64,000 bases of DNA from Streptomyces sp. SCSIO 75703 (GCF_036607905.1 NZ_CP144555.1:1674001-1738000); one strand, 5' to 3'. Shown: positions 16,760 through 25,264, counted from the first letter of the stretch. The notes: a model not told the origin generated them from the sequence alone. A program made the numbers and translations.

Positions 16760-16790
16760 TTCTCCGTCCCCGCCTGGAAGTACCTAGCCC

Positions 16791-18581
16791 TTGCCCCCCT
16801 CCCCCTCCAGCAGCAACACCGACGGATACGACCTTGTCCTGCGCCTCCTGCTCGGCGTGCTCGCCGTCGCCGTCCCCCTGTCCCACCTGGCCTGGCTGTG
16901 CGGCAACATCACCGCCTCCCTCACCGGAGGCAGCTGGGCCCCCTACCAGCCGACCAACGCCTTGCTCCACCCCGAGCAGGTCTGGCCCGAGGCCGGGGAG
17001 AACGCCCTGCTCATCGGGACACGCATCATTCCCGTTCTGCTTCTCCTGGCCCTCGGGGTGACGGCGGTCGCCCTGTGGCTCCGGCACAAGAACCGCGGCG
17101 GCGGCCGGAAGAAGATCACCGGCATGGCCAAGGCCCGGGACATCGAGCCCTTGATGGCCAAGGCGATCACCGACAAAGCCCGCTCGCTGCGTCCGAGCCT
17201 GAAAGACGCCAAGCACATCGAAGCCCGCGACACCGGCATCCTCCTGGGCAACCTGCAGAACACCCGGCACGAGGTGCGCATGGGCTACGAAGATGTGGCC
17301 GTCGCCATCATGGCGCCCCGCTCGGGCAAGACCACCTCGCTCGCCATCCCCTCGATGCTCGCCGCGCCCGGCCCCGTCCTGCTGACCTCGAACAAGGCCG
17401 CAGGCGACGCATTCACCACCACATACGAGGCCCGCTCCCGCGTCGGGCAGGTGTGGACCATGGACCCCCAGCAGATCGCGCACGCCGCACGCGAGATGTG
17501 GTGGAACCCCCTCACCAGCGCGACAACCCTGGACGGGGCGAACCGGCTCGCCGGACACTTCCTCGCCGCCTCGGTGGACGCCTCCCAGCAGGGCGACTTC
17601 TGGTCCAAGGCCGGCAGCAACATCCTCTCCCAACTACTACTGGCCGCAGCTCTCGACGAGCGGCCCATCACCGACATCATGCAGTGGCTCGCCTTCCCCG
17701 CCGACCGCACCCCGCTCGACATCCTCCGCGACCACGACTTCGTCGCCGTCGCAGCACAGCTCAAGGGCACCGTCGAGGGCCCCCCGGAAACGCGCGACGG
17801 CATCTACGAGACCGCCCGCCAGTACGCCGCCGCCCTGCTGAACACCGAGATAGCCGCCTGGGTCACCCCGCAGAAGGACGTTCCCGAGTTCCGCCCGTCG
17901 GAGTTCGTCACCTCCACCGACACGCTGTTCCTGCTGAGCAAGGACGGCGGAGGCGGGGCCTCGGCACTGATCGCCGCGTGCGCGGACTCCGTCATGCGCG
18001 CGGCCACCGCCCAGGCTGAACGCGCCGGCGGACGCCTGGACCCGCCCATGTTGGCGATCCTCGACGAGGCCGCCAACGTGTGCAAGATCAGCGACCTGCC
18101 GGACCTGTACTCCCACCTCGGCAGCCGCGGAATCATCCCGATCACCATCCTCCAGTCCTACCGTCAGGGCCAGAAGGTCTGGGGAGACGCGGGCATGGAC
18201 GCCATGTGGTCCGCCTCGACCGTCAAGGTCATCGGCTCCGGCATCGACGACCCCGACTTCGCGGACAAGCTCAGCCGCTTGATCGGCGACCACGACGTGG
18301 AGACCACGTCCACCTCACACTCGGAGTCCGGGAAGTCGACCTCAGTCAGCATGCGCCAGGAACGGATCCTGCCCGCCGACGCGATCCGCGCCCTGCCCAA
18401 GGGCACCGCGCTGTGCTTCGCCACCGGCATGCGGGCCGCGATGCTCGACCTGCGGCCGTGGTACCGGGAGCCAGGAGCGGAGGAGCTGTCCACGGCGTCC
18501 GCCCGCGCCTCGAAGGCAATCACCGCCCGCGCCATCGCGAAGCACGCGCCGACACAGTCCGACTTCGGGACGGCCGCGTGA
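16791..18581 (+). CDS. VirD4/TraG-like type IV coupling protein
   Basis: TTG start, 596 residues. Two N-terminal membrane segments (about 15 to 45 and 75 to 97) anchor it. The cytoplasmic part has Walker A APRSGKT at 175 to 181, the coupling-protein segment VLLTSNKAAGDAFTTT, Walker B LAILDEA at 421 to 427, and the TraG/TraM-recognition end ITILQSYRQGQKVWG. Coupling proteins deliver the relaxase-DNA complex to the type IV secretion channel. Together with the VirB4-like gene at the left edge it defines this stretch as a conjugation locus. Length is normal for a compact TraG-like protein. Confidence 0.9.
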   Translation: MPPSPSSSNTDGYDLVLRLLLGVLAVAVPLSHLAWLCGNITASLTGGSWAPYQPTNALLHPEQVWPEAGENALLIGTRIIPVLLLLALGVTAVALWLRHKNRGGGRKKITGMAKARDIEPLMAKAITDKARSLRPSLKDAKHIEARDTGILLGNLQNTRHEVRMGYEDVAVAIMAPRSGKTTSLAIPSMLAAPGPVLLTSNKAAGDAFTTTYEARSRVGQVWTMDPQQIAHAAREMWWNPLTSATTLDGANRLAGHFLAASVDASQQGDFWSKAGSNILSQLLLAAALDERPITDIMQWLAFPADRTPLDILRDHDFVAVAAQLKGTVEGPPETRDGIYETARQYAAALLNTEIAAWVTPQKDVPEFRPSEFVTSTDTLFLLSKDGGGGASALIAACADSVMRAATAQAERAGGRLDPPMLAILDEAANVCKISDLPDLYSHLGSRGIIPITILQSYRQGQKVWGDAGMDAMWSASTVKVIGSGIDDPDFADKLSRLIGDHDVETTSTSHSESGKSTSVSMRQERILPADAIRALPKGTALCFATGMRAAMLDLRPWYREPGAEELSTASARASKAITARAIAKHAPTQSDFGTAA

Positions 18582-19036
18582 ACGACACCTCGCTGCACCT
18601 GGTGCCGGTCCGCTCCCGTGAGGCGAAGGACTTCGTGCGCGCCTGGCACCGTCACCACCCGCCGCCCGCAGGACAGATCTTCGCGGTCGGCGCCGCCGAC
18701 GAGACCGGCACGCTGCGCGCCGTGGCCATTGTTGGCCGGCCGGTGGCCCGTCACCTCGACGACGGCGCCACCCTCGAAGTCACCCGGACCGCCACCGACG
18801 GCGCGCCCAACACCAACTCCTTGCTCTATGGGGCCGCGTGGCGGGCAGCGAAAGCCCTCGGCTACCGGCGACTGGTCACCTACACACAGGACGGCGAGAG
18901 CGGCGCATCACTGCGCGGCGCCGGGTGGCGCGTCATCGCCAGCCGGCCGCCCCGTGCCGGATGGCACACCCCGTCTCGCCCACGAGCCGGCCACGGCAAC
19001 GACCACGTCGCCCGCCTGCTGTGGGAGGCCCTCTGA
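18578..19036 (+). CDS. XF1762 family protein (GNAT-like fold)
   Basis: GTG overlapping the coupling-protein stop; 152 residues. The sequence matches the XF1762 pattern by eye: VRAWHRHHPPPAGQIFAVG, then AIVGRPVARHLDDG, LEVTRTATDGAPNTNSLLYG and YRRLVTYTQDGESGASLRGA. The layout resembles an N-acetyltransferase fold, and members occur in phages and conjugative elements, but no substrate is known. Tight coupling with the VirD4 gene suggests co-expression rather than a shared complex. Confidence 0.75.
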   Translation: MNDTSLHLVPVRSREAKDFVRAWHRHHPPPAGQIFAVGAADETGTLRAVAIVGRPVARHLDDGATLEVTRTATDGAPNTNSLLYGAAWRAAKALGYRRLVTYTQDGESGASLRGAGWRVIASRPPRAGWHTPSRPRAGHGNDHVARLLWEAL

Positions 19037-19668
19037 CCGAGCCCGTTCCTGCACAGCAACGGACCGAACATCTCACCTTGCCCCGTACCGCCCCGCGTCC
19101 TCCCGGAGTTGTCCTGCACACCGTCGACCTGACCGAACACACCCGCCTTCTCGGCGAGGTGGCCCCCGCCCTGAAGGAGCTGTCCGTGGAGGCGGCACGC
19201 ATCCGGGAGGGCGAGATCGCCAAGCCCGTCCGAGAGATCGCACTCCTGAGCCTGCGGGTGCACGAGCTGGCGATGAAGTGCACGCGGCAGGTGCACGACC
19301 TGTCGGTCAGCCAGTACCCCGCGATGAAGGACGGGGCCGACAACCTGGCGCTCCTCGCCGGCGCCTGCTCCCAGATCTCACTGGCCGCCACCCTGTGCAA
19401 CCTCGCCATCCATCACCGCACCGAGATCCTGCTGTACGAGGACGCCGATCCCACCCCGGCGACCAGCCGTGATCAGCTTCGCCGTGCCGGTGTCGAGATG
19501 CAGCAAGCGGCCACCACTTATCGCGCCGTAGCGCGACGGCTCTCCCGACGCCTCGCCTCATTCTCGGCGCGCGCTGAAGACCGGCAACTCATCGCCGAGG
19601 CCCAAAGGCCCAGCCCGCAGAAGGCGCCCTCCACACCGCCCGTGCTCGCTGCCCGGCGCCGCGTATGA
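19033..19668 (+). CDS. Hypothetical helical protein, probable CTG start
   Basis: Coding-like sequence starts at the previous gene's end. A CTG at 19033 stands just behind a GGGAGG site and overlaps the previous stop (CTGA), giving 211 residues; the next choice, TTG at 19078, has no visible ribosome site. The protein is almost entirely helical (LLGEVAPALKELSVEAARIR, VREIALLSLRVHELAMKCTR, QMQQAATTYRAVARRL-like end), suggesting a coiled or four-helix structure. The stop overlaps the next ATG. Function unknown. Confidence 0.55.
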   Translation: MTEPVPAQQRTEHLTLPRTAPRPPGVVLHTVDLTEHTRLLGEVAPALKELSVEAARIREGEIAKPVREIALLSLRVHELAMKCTRQVHDLSVSQYPAMKDGADNLALLAGACSQISLAATLCNLAIHHRTEILLYEDADPTPATSRDQLRRAGVEMQQAATTYRAVARRLSRRLASFSARAEDRQLIAEAQRPSPQKAPSTPPVLAARRRV

Positions 19669-20423
19669 CGACGCCGCCCGAGGGCTTCCTGTTCGACGTG
19701 GCCGCCCCGCCGACGCCGGTTGAGCGCCTGTTGCTGCTCGCAGACCAGTACGTGCAGCACAACGACATGCTCGACCGTCTCCTGCGGGCCCATCCGCCAT
19801 CCGAGCCCAACGCCCACGCCGCCTCCGCCCAGCGACTCGCTTCTGCGACCCGCACCGCCCTCAAAGCGGTCACCGACGGACGTCTCTTCCGCAGTCCCGA
19901 TCTGTCGGACGCAGTGGTCCGCCTTGAGCAGCTCGCCTTCCTGAGCAGTGCCTCCGCGGACCAGCAGCTCCCGATGGCACGCACTCTGACGGCCTTGGCA
20001 CCCGAAGCCGCGATGGGCTGCGCCAACACCCTCGCCTACGAAATCCGACGCCGCCGGGGGACGGCAGCAGGCGACGGTCCGGAGCACACCCTGACCGCCG
20101 CTCACCACACCGCTCTGTGGGAGATCGCCTGCGGGAACGTGGTGGTCACCAGCTCCCTGGGACGGCAAAACGTCCACTACCGCGACGAGCGCGTGCTCAT
20201 GGGCACACTGCGGGCGTTGGAGGCAAAGGGGCTCGCGGAGCGCGTTCCGGAGTCCGCGCCTGCCGCCTATGTGGGCGGCCCGCTCCAGGACCGAGTCCGC
20301 CTCACTCCCGCCGGCACCACCGCGCTGGCCACGGCCATCAGCAGCCCGCCCAGTCGCAGGGCGCCCGGCACGACACCCGCGCCCGCACCCACCGCTGCGA
20401 AGACGGCCGCCCGCAGCCGTTAA
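19665..20423 (+). CDS. Hypothetical protein with C-terminal winged-helix-like region
   Basis: ATG overlapping the previous stop; 252 residues. Residues 20 to 140 are helical. Residues about 145 to 230 look like a winged helix: LTAAHHTALWEIACGNVVV, a helix ERVLMGTLRALEAKGLAERV and a wing strand DRVRLTPAGTTALA, a layout common in MarR/PadR-type DNA-binding or adaptor domains. It could regulate the element, but I cannot assign a family. A basic Pro/Ala tail ends the protein. Confidence 0.6.
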   Translation: MTTPPEGFLFDVAAPPTPVERLLLLADQYVQHNDMLDRLLRAHPPSEPNAHAASAQRLASATRTALKAVTDGRLFRSPDLSDAVVRLEQLAFLSSASADQQLPMARTLTALAPEAAMGCANTLAYEIRRRRGTAAGDGPEHTLTAAHHTALWEIACGNVVVTSSLGRQNVHYRDERVLMGTLRALEAKGLAERVPESAPAAYVGGPLQDRVRLTPAGTTALATAISSPPSRRAPGTTPAPAPTAAKTAARSR

Positions 20424-20427
20424 CTGA

Positions 20428-20634
20428 CCCATCGGAGCCCACAGCAGCCCGCCCACCGATGTCGCCGGGCAGCTCGCTACTGCTCACGACCAGGCCCGGC
20501 AGATCGCCCAGGCCCTCGACCGCGTGGCCTCCGCCTTCAGCCACCAGCCCACCACGCCCCGTGCCCAGGCCGCCCACGGCAGTGCCACCACCCCCGTGGC
20601 CTCCCCGCCCACGCTGGCACCACGCCACCGCTGA
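20428..20634 (+). CDS. Small hypothetical ORF without a usual start
   Basis: A short frame between two well-supported genes encodes DVAGQLATAHDQARQIAQAL, then a Pro/Thr/Ala-rich tail ending PRHR at a TGA. The tail style matches the other small proteins of the element. There is no in-frame ATG or GTG at the beginning; ATC at 20431 is the only candidate near the open end. It may be a genuine 60-residue protein or the surviving 3' end of a longer gene. Confidence 0.35.
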   Translation, partial: PIGAHSSPPTDVAGQLATAHDQARQIAQALDRVASAFSHQPTTPRAQAAHGSATTPVASPPTLAPRHR

Positions 20635-20671
20635 CCTGCCGCGACAGCCCGCCCTCCGAGAAAGGCATCTC

Positions 20672-21466
20672 CTGGCCGCCACCGACTCCCTCCACGCCCT
20701 CCTTGCCCAACCTCGGTGCGCGCTCGGCGTGTTCGTTGCCGCCGGACTGCATCCGGCCCGCGCCGAGCGCCGTCAGCTCGACCAGATCGCTCGGGCCGGC
20801 GCCGATCTGTTCGAGATCGGCCTCGCCCACCATGACGCCGGCCTCGACGGGCCCGTCATCCAAGCCGCCTACCGCCGCGCCCTAAGCCGCGGAAACGTCC
20901 TCGCCCGCGCCCTGCGCGCGGTCGAGCACGCCGCTGGCCTTCGGCCGACCGTCGTCATGACCTACTGGGATCCAGTCCACCGGCACGACCCCGAACACCT
21001 GGCCCGACTGCTCGCTGACGCGGGCGCCGCCGGGGCGATGGTCGTCGACCTGCCCGACGACCAGGCAGAGCGCTGGCAGGCCGCAGCGAAGGACGCGAAC
21101 CTCTCCACCCCACGCCTCGTCCCGCGCCACCTCGCCGACACCGGTCTCGCCACCGTGGCCGCCGGTGCGTCGGGATGGCTCTACGCACCCGCCAGCACCG
21201 GCCCCACCGGCTACCGCGGCCCGCTCGACGTGCCCGCGCTCGCCGACTTCACGACACGCCTTCGTGCCGCGAGCCCCCTGCCCATCGTGTCGGGCGTGGG
21301 GATCTCCACCCCGGCCCTCGCGGAACGCATGGCGCCACTGGTGGACGCCGTCGTCATCGGCACCCCCGTCGTCCGCGCCCTGATGGCCTCCCCCGAGCAG
21401 GCCCCGGTGCTCACCACCGCGTTCGCCCACGCCCTGTACCCGTACGCCACGGAGACCCGTGCCTGA
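20672..21466 (+). CDS. Tryptophan synthase alpha (TrpA)-like protein
   Basis: With a CTG start seven bases behind GAAAGG the protein is 264 residues, the usual TrpA length. The TIM-barrel landmarks of TrpA are present: GADLFEIGLAHHDAGLDGP carries the catalytic Glu and Asp at residues 48 and 59 with the normal 11-residue spacing, followed by VIQAAYRRAL, VVMTYWDPVHRHD, VVDLPDDQAERW, a PTGYRG loop and the phosphate-binding VGISTPALAERM and VIGTP segments. TrpA cleaves indole-3-glycerol phosphate to indole. No trpB, trpC or other trp gene is nearby. A standalone copy in a conjugation locus could make free indole, or could use a related substrate. Confidence 0.7.
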   Translation: MAATDSLHALLAQPRCALGVFVAAGLHPARAERRQLDQIARAGADLFEIGLAHHDAGLDGPVIQAAYRRALSRGNVLARALRAVEHAAGLRPTVVMTYWDPVHRHDPEHLARLLADAGAAGAMVVDLPDDQAERWQAAAKDANLSTPRLVPRHLADTGLATVAAGASGWLYAPASTGPTGYRGPLDVPALADFTTRLRAASPLPIVSGVGISTPALAERMAPLVDAVVIGTPVVRALMASPEQAPVLTTAFAHALYPYATETRA

Positions 21467-21905
21467 CTCCACCAACCCGGTCCCGATCCTGTCCCGCATC
21501 GCCTCCGACGCGTCCTGTCTGCACCAGGCCCTGCGTGCCCTGCCCGCCGAACGGGACGCATCCGCACTGGCCGCGCGCATCACTGACGCCCAGGACCTCG
21601 CCGGCATCGCTTTGCGGCTGTTTCTCACCCGCAGCCGCCAGACGTCGCGGCCCTCCCCTACGGACCTGCTGCTTCTTCACCGTGTCGCGCAGATCACCAA
21701 GGCCGCCCAGGACGCCGCTGCCGAACTGACGGCTGCTCTTGCCCGCGCCGTGGAGAACCAGCGCCGCCAGGCCGCCGCCACATCACGGCGGGTCGTCCTG
21801 ATCGGGCCGACACCGCAGCAGTCCATCGAGTCGGCCGCCGACCTCCTCGACCGCATCCCCGCCCTCTGCGACGCCCGCGAGTGGCCGGAATCCCCCTGCC
21901 AGTGA
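21459..21905 (+). CDS. Hypothetical helical protein
   Basis: GTG overlapping the end of the TrpA-like gene; 148 residues. It is predicted to be helical (CLHQALRALPAERDASALAA, LLLLHRVAQITKAAQDAAAE, LIGPTPQQSIESAADLLDRI), without a signal peptide or membrane segment. The overlap suggests coupled translation with the TrpA-like protein. I do not recognise the family. Confidence 0.55.
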   Translation: MPDSTNPVPILSRIASDASCLHQALRALPAERDASALAARITDAQDLAGIALRLFLTRSRQTSRPSPTDLLLLHRVAQITKAAQDAAAELTAALARAVENQRRQAAATSRRVVLIGPTPQQSIESAADLLDRIPALCDAREWPESPCQ

Positions 21906-21918
21906 CGCGACAGCCGCG

Positions 21919-22881
21919 ATGCGAGCGCCCCCCTTTCCCCTACACCCAGGACAGACCATTTCAGATCAGCCCCGATTCCGCGCCCTCTCCCTCGGCGCGG
22001 GAGTTCAATCCAGCACGCTCCTTGCACTGTCAGCCGAGGGCATTCTCCCCAAGGTCGACTACGCGATTTTCGCCGACACCGGATGGGAACCCGCAGCGGT
22101 CTATGCACACCTTGACCGCCTGGAAGAAGAGATAGCCGCCCCCGCCGGGATACCCGTACTGCGCGTGTCGGCCGGAAATATCCGAGACGACGCCCTGAAC
22201 CCGGAACACCGGTTCGCCTCCATGCCGCTCCACATCCTCAATCAGGACGGGCGACCTGGAATGACCCGGCGGCAGTGCACCGGCGAATATAAGGTTAAGC
22301 CAATCAAGCAGAAGGTCCGCGAACTGCTCGGCTACCCCTATCCGGCACGCATCCCGAAGGGTGTTTTCGTCGAGCAGTGGGTAGGAATCTCCACGGATGA
22401 ATTCCACCGCGCGAAGGACGCGGACGTCAAGTACATGCGTAACCGGCATCCCCTTCTGGACATGTCCTGGAGCAGGGCCGACTGCGCGCGCTACCTGACT
22501 TCCCTCGGTCTCGCCGATACCCCGAAGTCGAGTTGCCTGGGATGCCCGTTCCATGGAAATGCGCAGTGGCGGCATATCAGGGACACCTCTCCGTCCGAGT
22601 GGGCGGACGTCGTCGAATTCGACGCGGCCATCCGGCAGGGCAATGCCCGCGCCAACGCCACCGGCAACAGACTGCTCGGCGAGGCGTTCCTGCACCGCTC
22701 CCGCGTCCCGCTCAGCGAAGCCCCCATCGATCACGTCACGGCTGCCGAGCGGGCCGCCCTGCGGATCAGCGCGGACGAGGCCGAGGTCCTGGAGAACGGT
22801 GTCGAGGACGGCTGCTCGCCCTGGGCGTGCCGGGGCGACGCCGACGCGCTGACGCAGGACGATTTCGGGCTGGCCACGTGA
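21919..22881 (+). CDS. PP-loop (PAPS reductase-like) enzyme
   Basis: 320 residues from ATG 21919; a later ATT at 21958 behind CCAGGACA is an alternative. Residues 22 to 33 carry a PP-loop variant (LSLGAGVQSS) that binds the alpha/beta phosphates of ATP. Then come FADTGWEP, a RRQCTGEYKVKPIKQ segment and a C-x2-C knuckle SSCLGCPFHG at about 205 to 212, all typical of the phage and mobile-element branch of the PAPS reductase/DndC superfamily. These enzymes activate or move sulfur or adenylate groups. It overlaps a DNA cytosine methyltransferase by GTGA, so a role in DNA modification is plausible but inferred. Base composition is less GC-rich than its neighbours, suggesting later entry. Confidence 0.75.
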   Translation: MRAPPFPLHPGQTISDQPRFRALSLGAGVQSSTLLALSAEGILPKVDYAIFADTGWEPAAVYAHLDRLEEEIAAPAGIPVLRVSAGNIRDDALNPEHRFASMPLHILNQDGRPGMTRRQCTGEYKVKPIKQKVRELLGYPYPARIPKGVFVEQWVGISTDEFHRAKDADVKYMRNRHPLLDMSWSRADCARYLTSLGLADTPKSSCLGCPFHGNAQWRHIRDTSPSEWADVVEFDAAIRQGNARANATGNRLLGEAFLHRSRVPLSEAPIDHVTAAERAALRISADEAEVLENGVEDGCSPWACRGDADALTQDDFGLAT

Positions 22882-24149
22882 TACTCGATCTCTTCGCGGG
22901 GCCGGGTGGCTGGAGCAGGGCACTGCACGTCCTGGGCGTGCGCGACGTCGGCCTGGAATGGGACCCGTGGGCATGTAAGACCCGCGCTGCGGCGGGTCAG
23001 TTGACCATCCGGTGCGACGTGGCGAGGTATCCGGCCTGGCCGTTCCTCGGCCGCACCCGCGGTGTGATCGCTTCGCCGCCGTGTCAGGCGTGGAGCATGG
23101 CCGGCAAGCGCCTCGGCCTGGTCGACCAGCCGCTGGTGCACGCGGCGGTCGAGGACCTGGCCGCCGGGCGCGACACCCGTGAACGCCTCCTCTCCGCCTG
23201 TCGTGACGAGCGCTCCCTGCTCGCTGCCGAGCCGATGCGCTACCTGCACGCGCTGAACGCGGTCGGCGAGCCCGACTGGGTGGCCATGGAGGAAGCACCG
23301 GACGTGCTGCCCTTGTGGAAGCAGTACGCTGCCGTCCTGCGAGGGTGGGGGTTCTCCGTCTGGTGCGGGATCCTCAACGCCGCCAACTTCGGCGTCCCGC
23401 AGACCAGGAAGCGGGCAATCCTCCTGGCCTCCCGCGTCCGGACGGCGCAGCCGCCCACGCCCACGCACGCCCAGCTCGCCGAGCCGGAATCGCTGTTCGG
23501 TCCGGGCCGTGCCCGCTGGGTCAGCATGGCCGAAGCCCTGGGATGGGGCGCGACCGACCGGCCCGTCCCCACCGTCTGTGCAGGAGGTGGGCCTGGCGGC
23601 GGCCCCGAGCCGTTCCCGTCGGGCTCTCGCAAGACGCTGTCCGACGCGCGGGAGCGCGGCACCTGGATGCCGCGGCCGGACGGGGTGGTTCTGCAGTCCC
23701 GCCGGGAAGGCGCGGGGTGGGCGGCCCGGCACGGCACGCGCGAGAATCGTGCGGCCGACGCTCCGGCGCCCACGTTCACCGCCGAGGCGCACCGCTGGTC
23801 CTGGTCCCTGCGCAGCAACAACCAGGCCAACGCCACCGTCCGGTCCATCCAGGAGCCGGCTGGCACGCTGTTCTTCGGGCACCGCGCCAACGAGTGCACC
23901 TGGGTCGCCGAACCCGTCACACCCTCGGCCACGGACACCGATGCGCCGGCCGTTCCCGAGCCGATCCGGATCACCGCCCGCGAGGCGGGCCTCCTGCAGA
24001 CCTTTCCCGCCGACTACCCCTGGGCCGGCAACAAGGGCCAGCAGTTCTCCCAGATCGGCAACGCCGTGCCCCCGCTGCTCGCCGGCCACCTCCTCGCCCC
24101 GCACCTCGGCGTCACCCTCGACCCCGACGACTTCACCCTCGCCGCCTGA
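22878..24149 (+). CDS. DNA (cytosine-5-)-methyltransferase
   Basis: GTG overlapping the PP-loop gene's stop; 423 residues. Motifs are in the order of C5 methyltransferases: motif I DLFAGPGGWS (4 to 13), motif IV SPPCQAWS with the catalytic Cys at about 69, motif VI as EEAP instead of ENV, motif VIII QTRKRAILLAS, and motifs IX/X toward the end with QIGNAVPPLLAGHLLAPHLG. The enzyme would transfer a methyl from SAM to cytosine C5 in a recognition sequence set by the variable region at about 190 to 330. No partner restriction gene is adjacent, so self-protection against host restriction is likely. Confidence 0.9.
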   Translation: MILDLFAGPGGWSRALHVLGVRDVGLEWDPWACKTRAAAGQLTIRCDVARYPAWPFLGRTRGVIASPPCQAWSMAGKRLGLVDQPLVHAAVEDLAAGRDTRERLLSACRDERSLLAAEPMRYLHALNAVGEPDWVAMEEAPDVLPLWKQYAAVLRGWGFSVWCGILNAANFGVPQTRKRAILLASRVRTAQPPTPTHAQLAEPESLFGPGRARWVSMAEALGWGATDRPVPTVCAGGGPGGGPEPFPSGSRKTLSDARERGTWMPRPDGVVLQSRREGAGWAARHGTRENRAADAPAPTFTAEAHRWSWSLRSNNQANATVRSIQEPAGTLFFGHRANECTWVAEPVTPSATDTDAPAVPEPIRITAREAGLLQTFPADYPWAGNKGQQFSQIGNAVPPLLAGHLLAPHLGVTLDPDDFTLAA

Positions 24150-25264
24150 TGCCCCACACCCCCGAACCCGACGAAGACAATCTCGACACCATCACACCGC
24201 CCCAGCCGGTATTCCACGTCGAGCAGGCCCTCCTGGGGGCTCTCCTCCTCGACCCGCACCGCCTGGACGACGTGAACGGCATCGCCGCCGACTCGTTCTC
24301 CACCGCCGCGCACGCCGCCCTGTATGCCGCGATCAGTACCCTGCCACGGCCCGACCCCGTCGAGCACGCGAAGAACACCAGGTGGCTCGACCGCGTACTC
24401 GCCACCGCCCTGGAGGAGGCGCGCGGACTGACCGCCTCCTACCTGCACGCCCTCGTTCAGGTCTGCCCCTGGCCCCGCCACGCCCCCGCGTACGCCCGGA
24501 TGGTCGAGGCCGAGCACGCCCGCCGCCGCCTGCTGACGGCCGCCGAACGCCTCGTCCACACCGTCCACGACGCCTCCCTCCCGCACCCCGTCCAGACAGC
24601 GCTCGCCGAGGCGGATGCACTTGCCGCGGTCGTGGACGACATCGCGAACCGCTTCCCCCCGCGCTCCGGTGTCCTTCCCCGCACCCCGGCACCTCCTCCC
24701 ACCGCCGCCGACGACACCGAGGCGGTCGAGGAGGAGCAGCTCCTGCTCGCGACCGCCACCGCCCGCCCGGACGATATCGACGCCGTCCGGTGGCTGGTCC
24801 CTCACGACCTCACCCTGCCCCTGCACGCCGGCCTGTGGCAGTGCCTGACCACCCTCGCCCGCCGCGACGAGCCCATCGACCCCGTCACCGTCCTGTGGGA
24901 AGCCCAGCAGCGCGGCCTGCTCGACTACGGCCGTGAACCAGCCGAGGTCCTGCGCATGCTGGCCGAACCGGCCGGATCCGTCGAGCACTGGGCCAAACGC
25001 GCCCTGCGGCGCTCCCTGCTGGCCACGGCCGAACACACCGGACGGCGCGTCGAGACGTACGTCGGCGACGCGGCGAACACCCCCTTCCAGCTCGTCGCCG
25101 GGGCCCGCCGCGCTCTCGCTGACATCGCCGCCGTCCGCACCCGCTGGCAGCACGCCGCCGGAGCCACTCCGCCGCAGCAGCGGCGAGCAGCGCCTGCCAC
25201 CCGCGCCGGCCCGCCGACCACCACTGCCGCACACGCCGCCCGGCCCACACGAGCAACCCGATAA
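24149..25264 (+). CDS. Tandem DnaB N-terminal-domain protein without helicase motor
   Basis: ATG overlapping the methyltransferase stop (TGATG); 371 residues. Residues about 24 to 155 and 194 to 330 each look like a DnaB helicase N-terminal domain: VEQALLGALLLDPHRLDDV, then later EEEQLLLATATARPDDIDAV and PLHAGLWQCLTTLARRDEPI. No Walker A or RecA core follows, only a Pro/Ala/Thr-rich tail. DnaB N-domains bind primase and assemble the hexamer, so this protein may recruit or block host replication factors. It belongs to the conjugation gene string by spacing. Confidence 0.7.
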   Translation: MPHTPEPDEDNLDTITPPQPVFHVEQALLGALLLDPHRLDDVNGIAADSFSTAAHAALYAAISTLPRPDPVEHAKNTRWLDRVLATALEEARGLTASYLHALVQVCPWPRHAPAYARMVEAEHARRRLLTAAERLVHTVHDASLPHPVQTALAEADALAAVVDDIANRFPPRSGVLPRTPAPPPTAADDTEAVEEEQLLLATATARPDDIDAVRWLVPHDLTLPLHAGLWQCLTTLARRDEPIDPVTVLWEAQQRGLLDYGREPAEVLRMLAEPAGSVEHWAKRALRRSLLATAEHTGRRVETYVGDAANTPFQLVAGARRALADIAAVRTRWQHAAGATPPQQRRAAPATRAGPPTTTAAHAARPTRATR

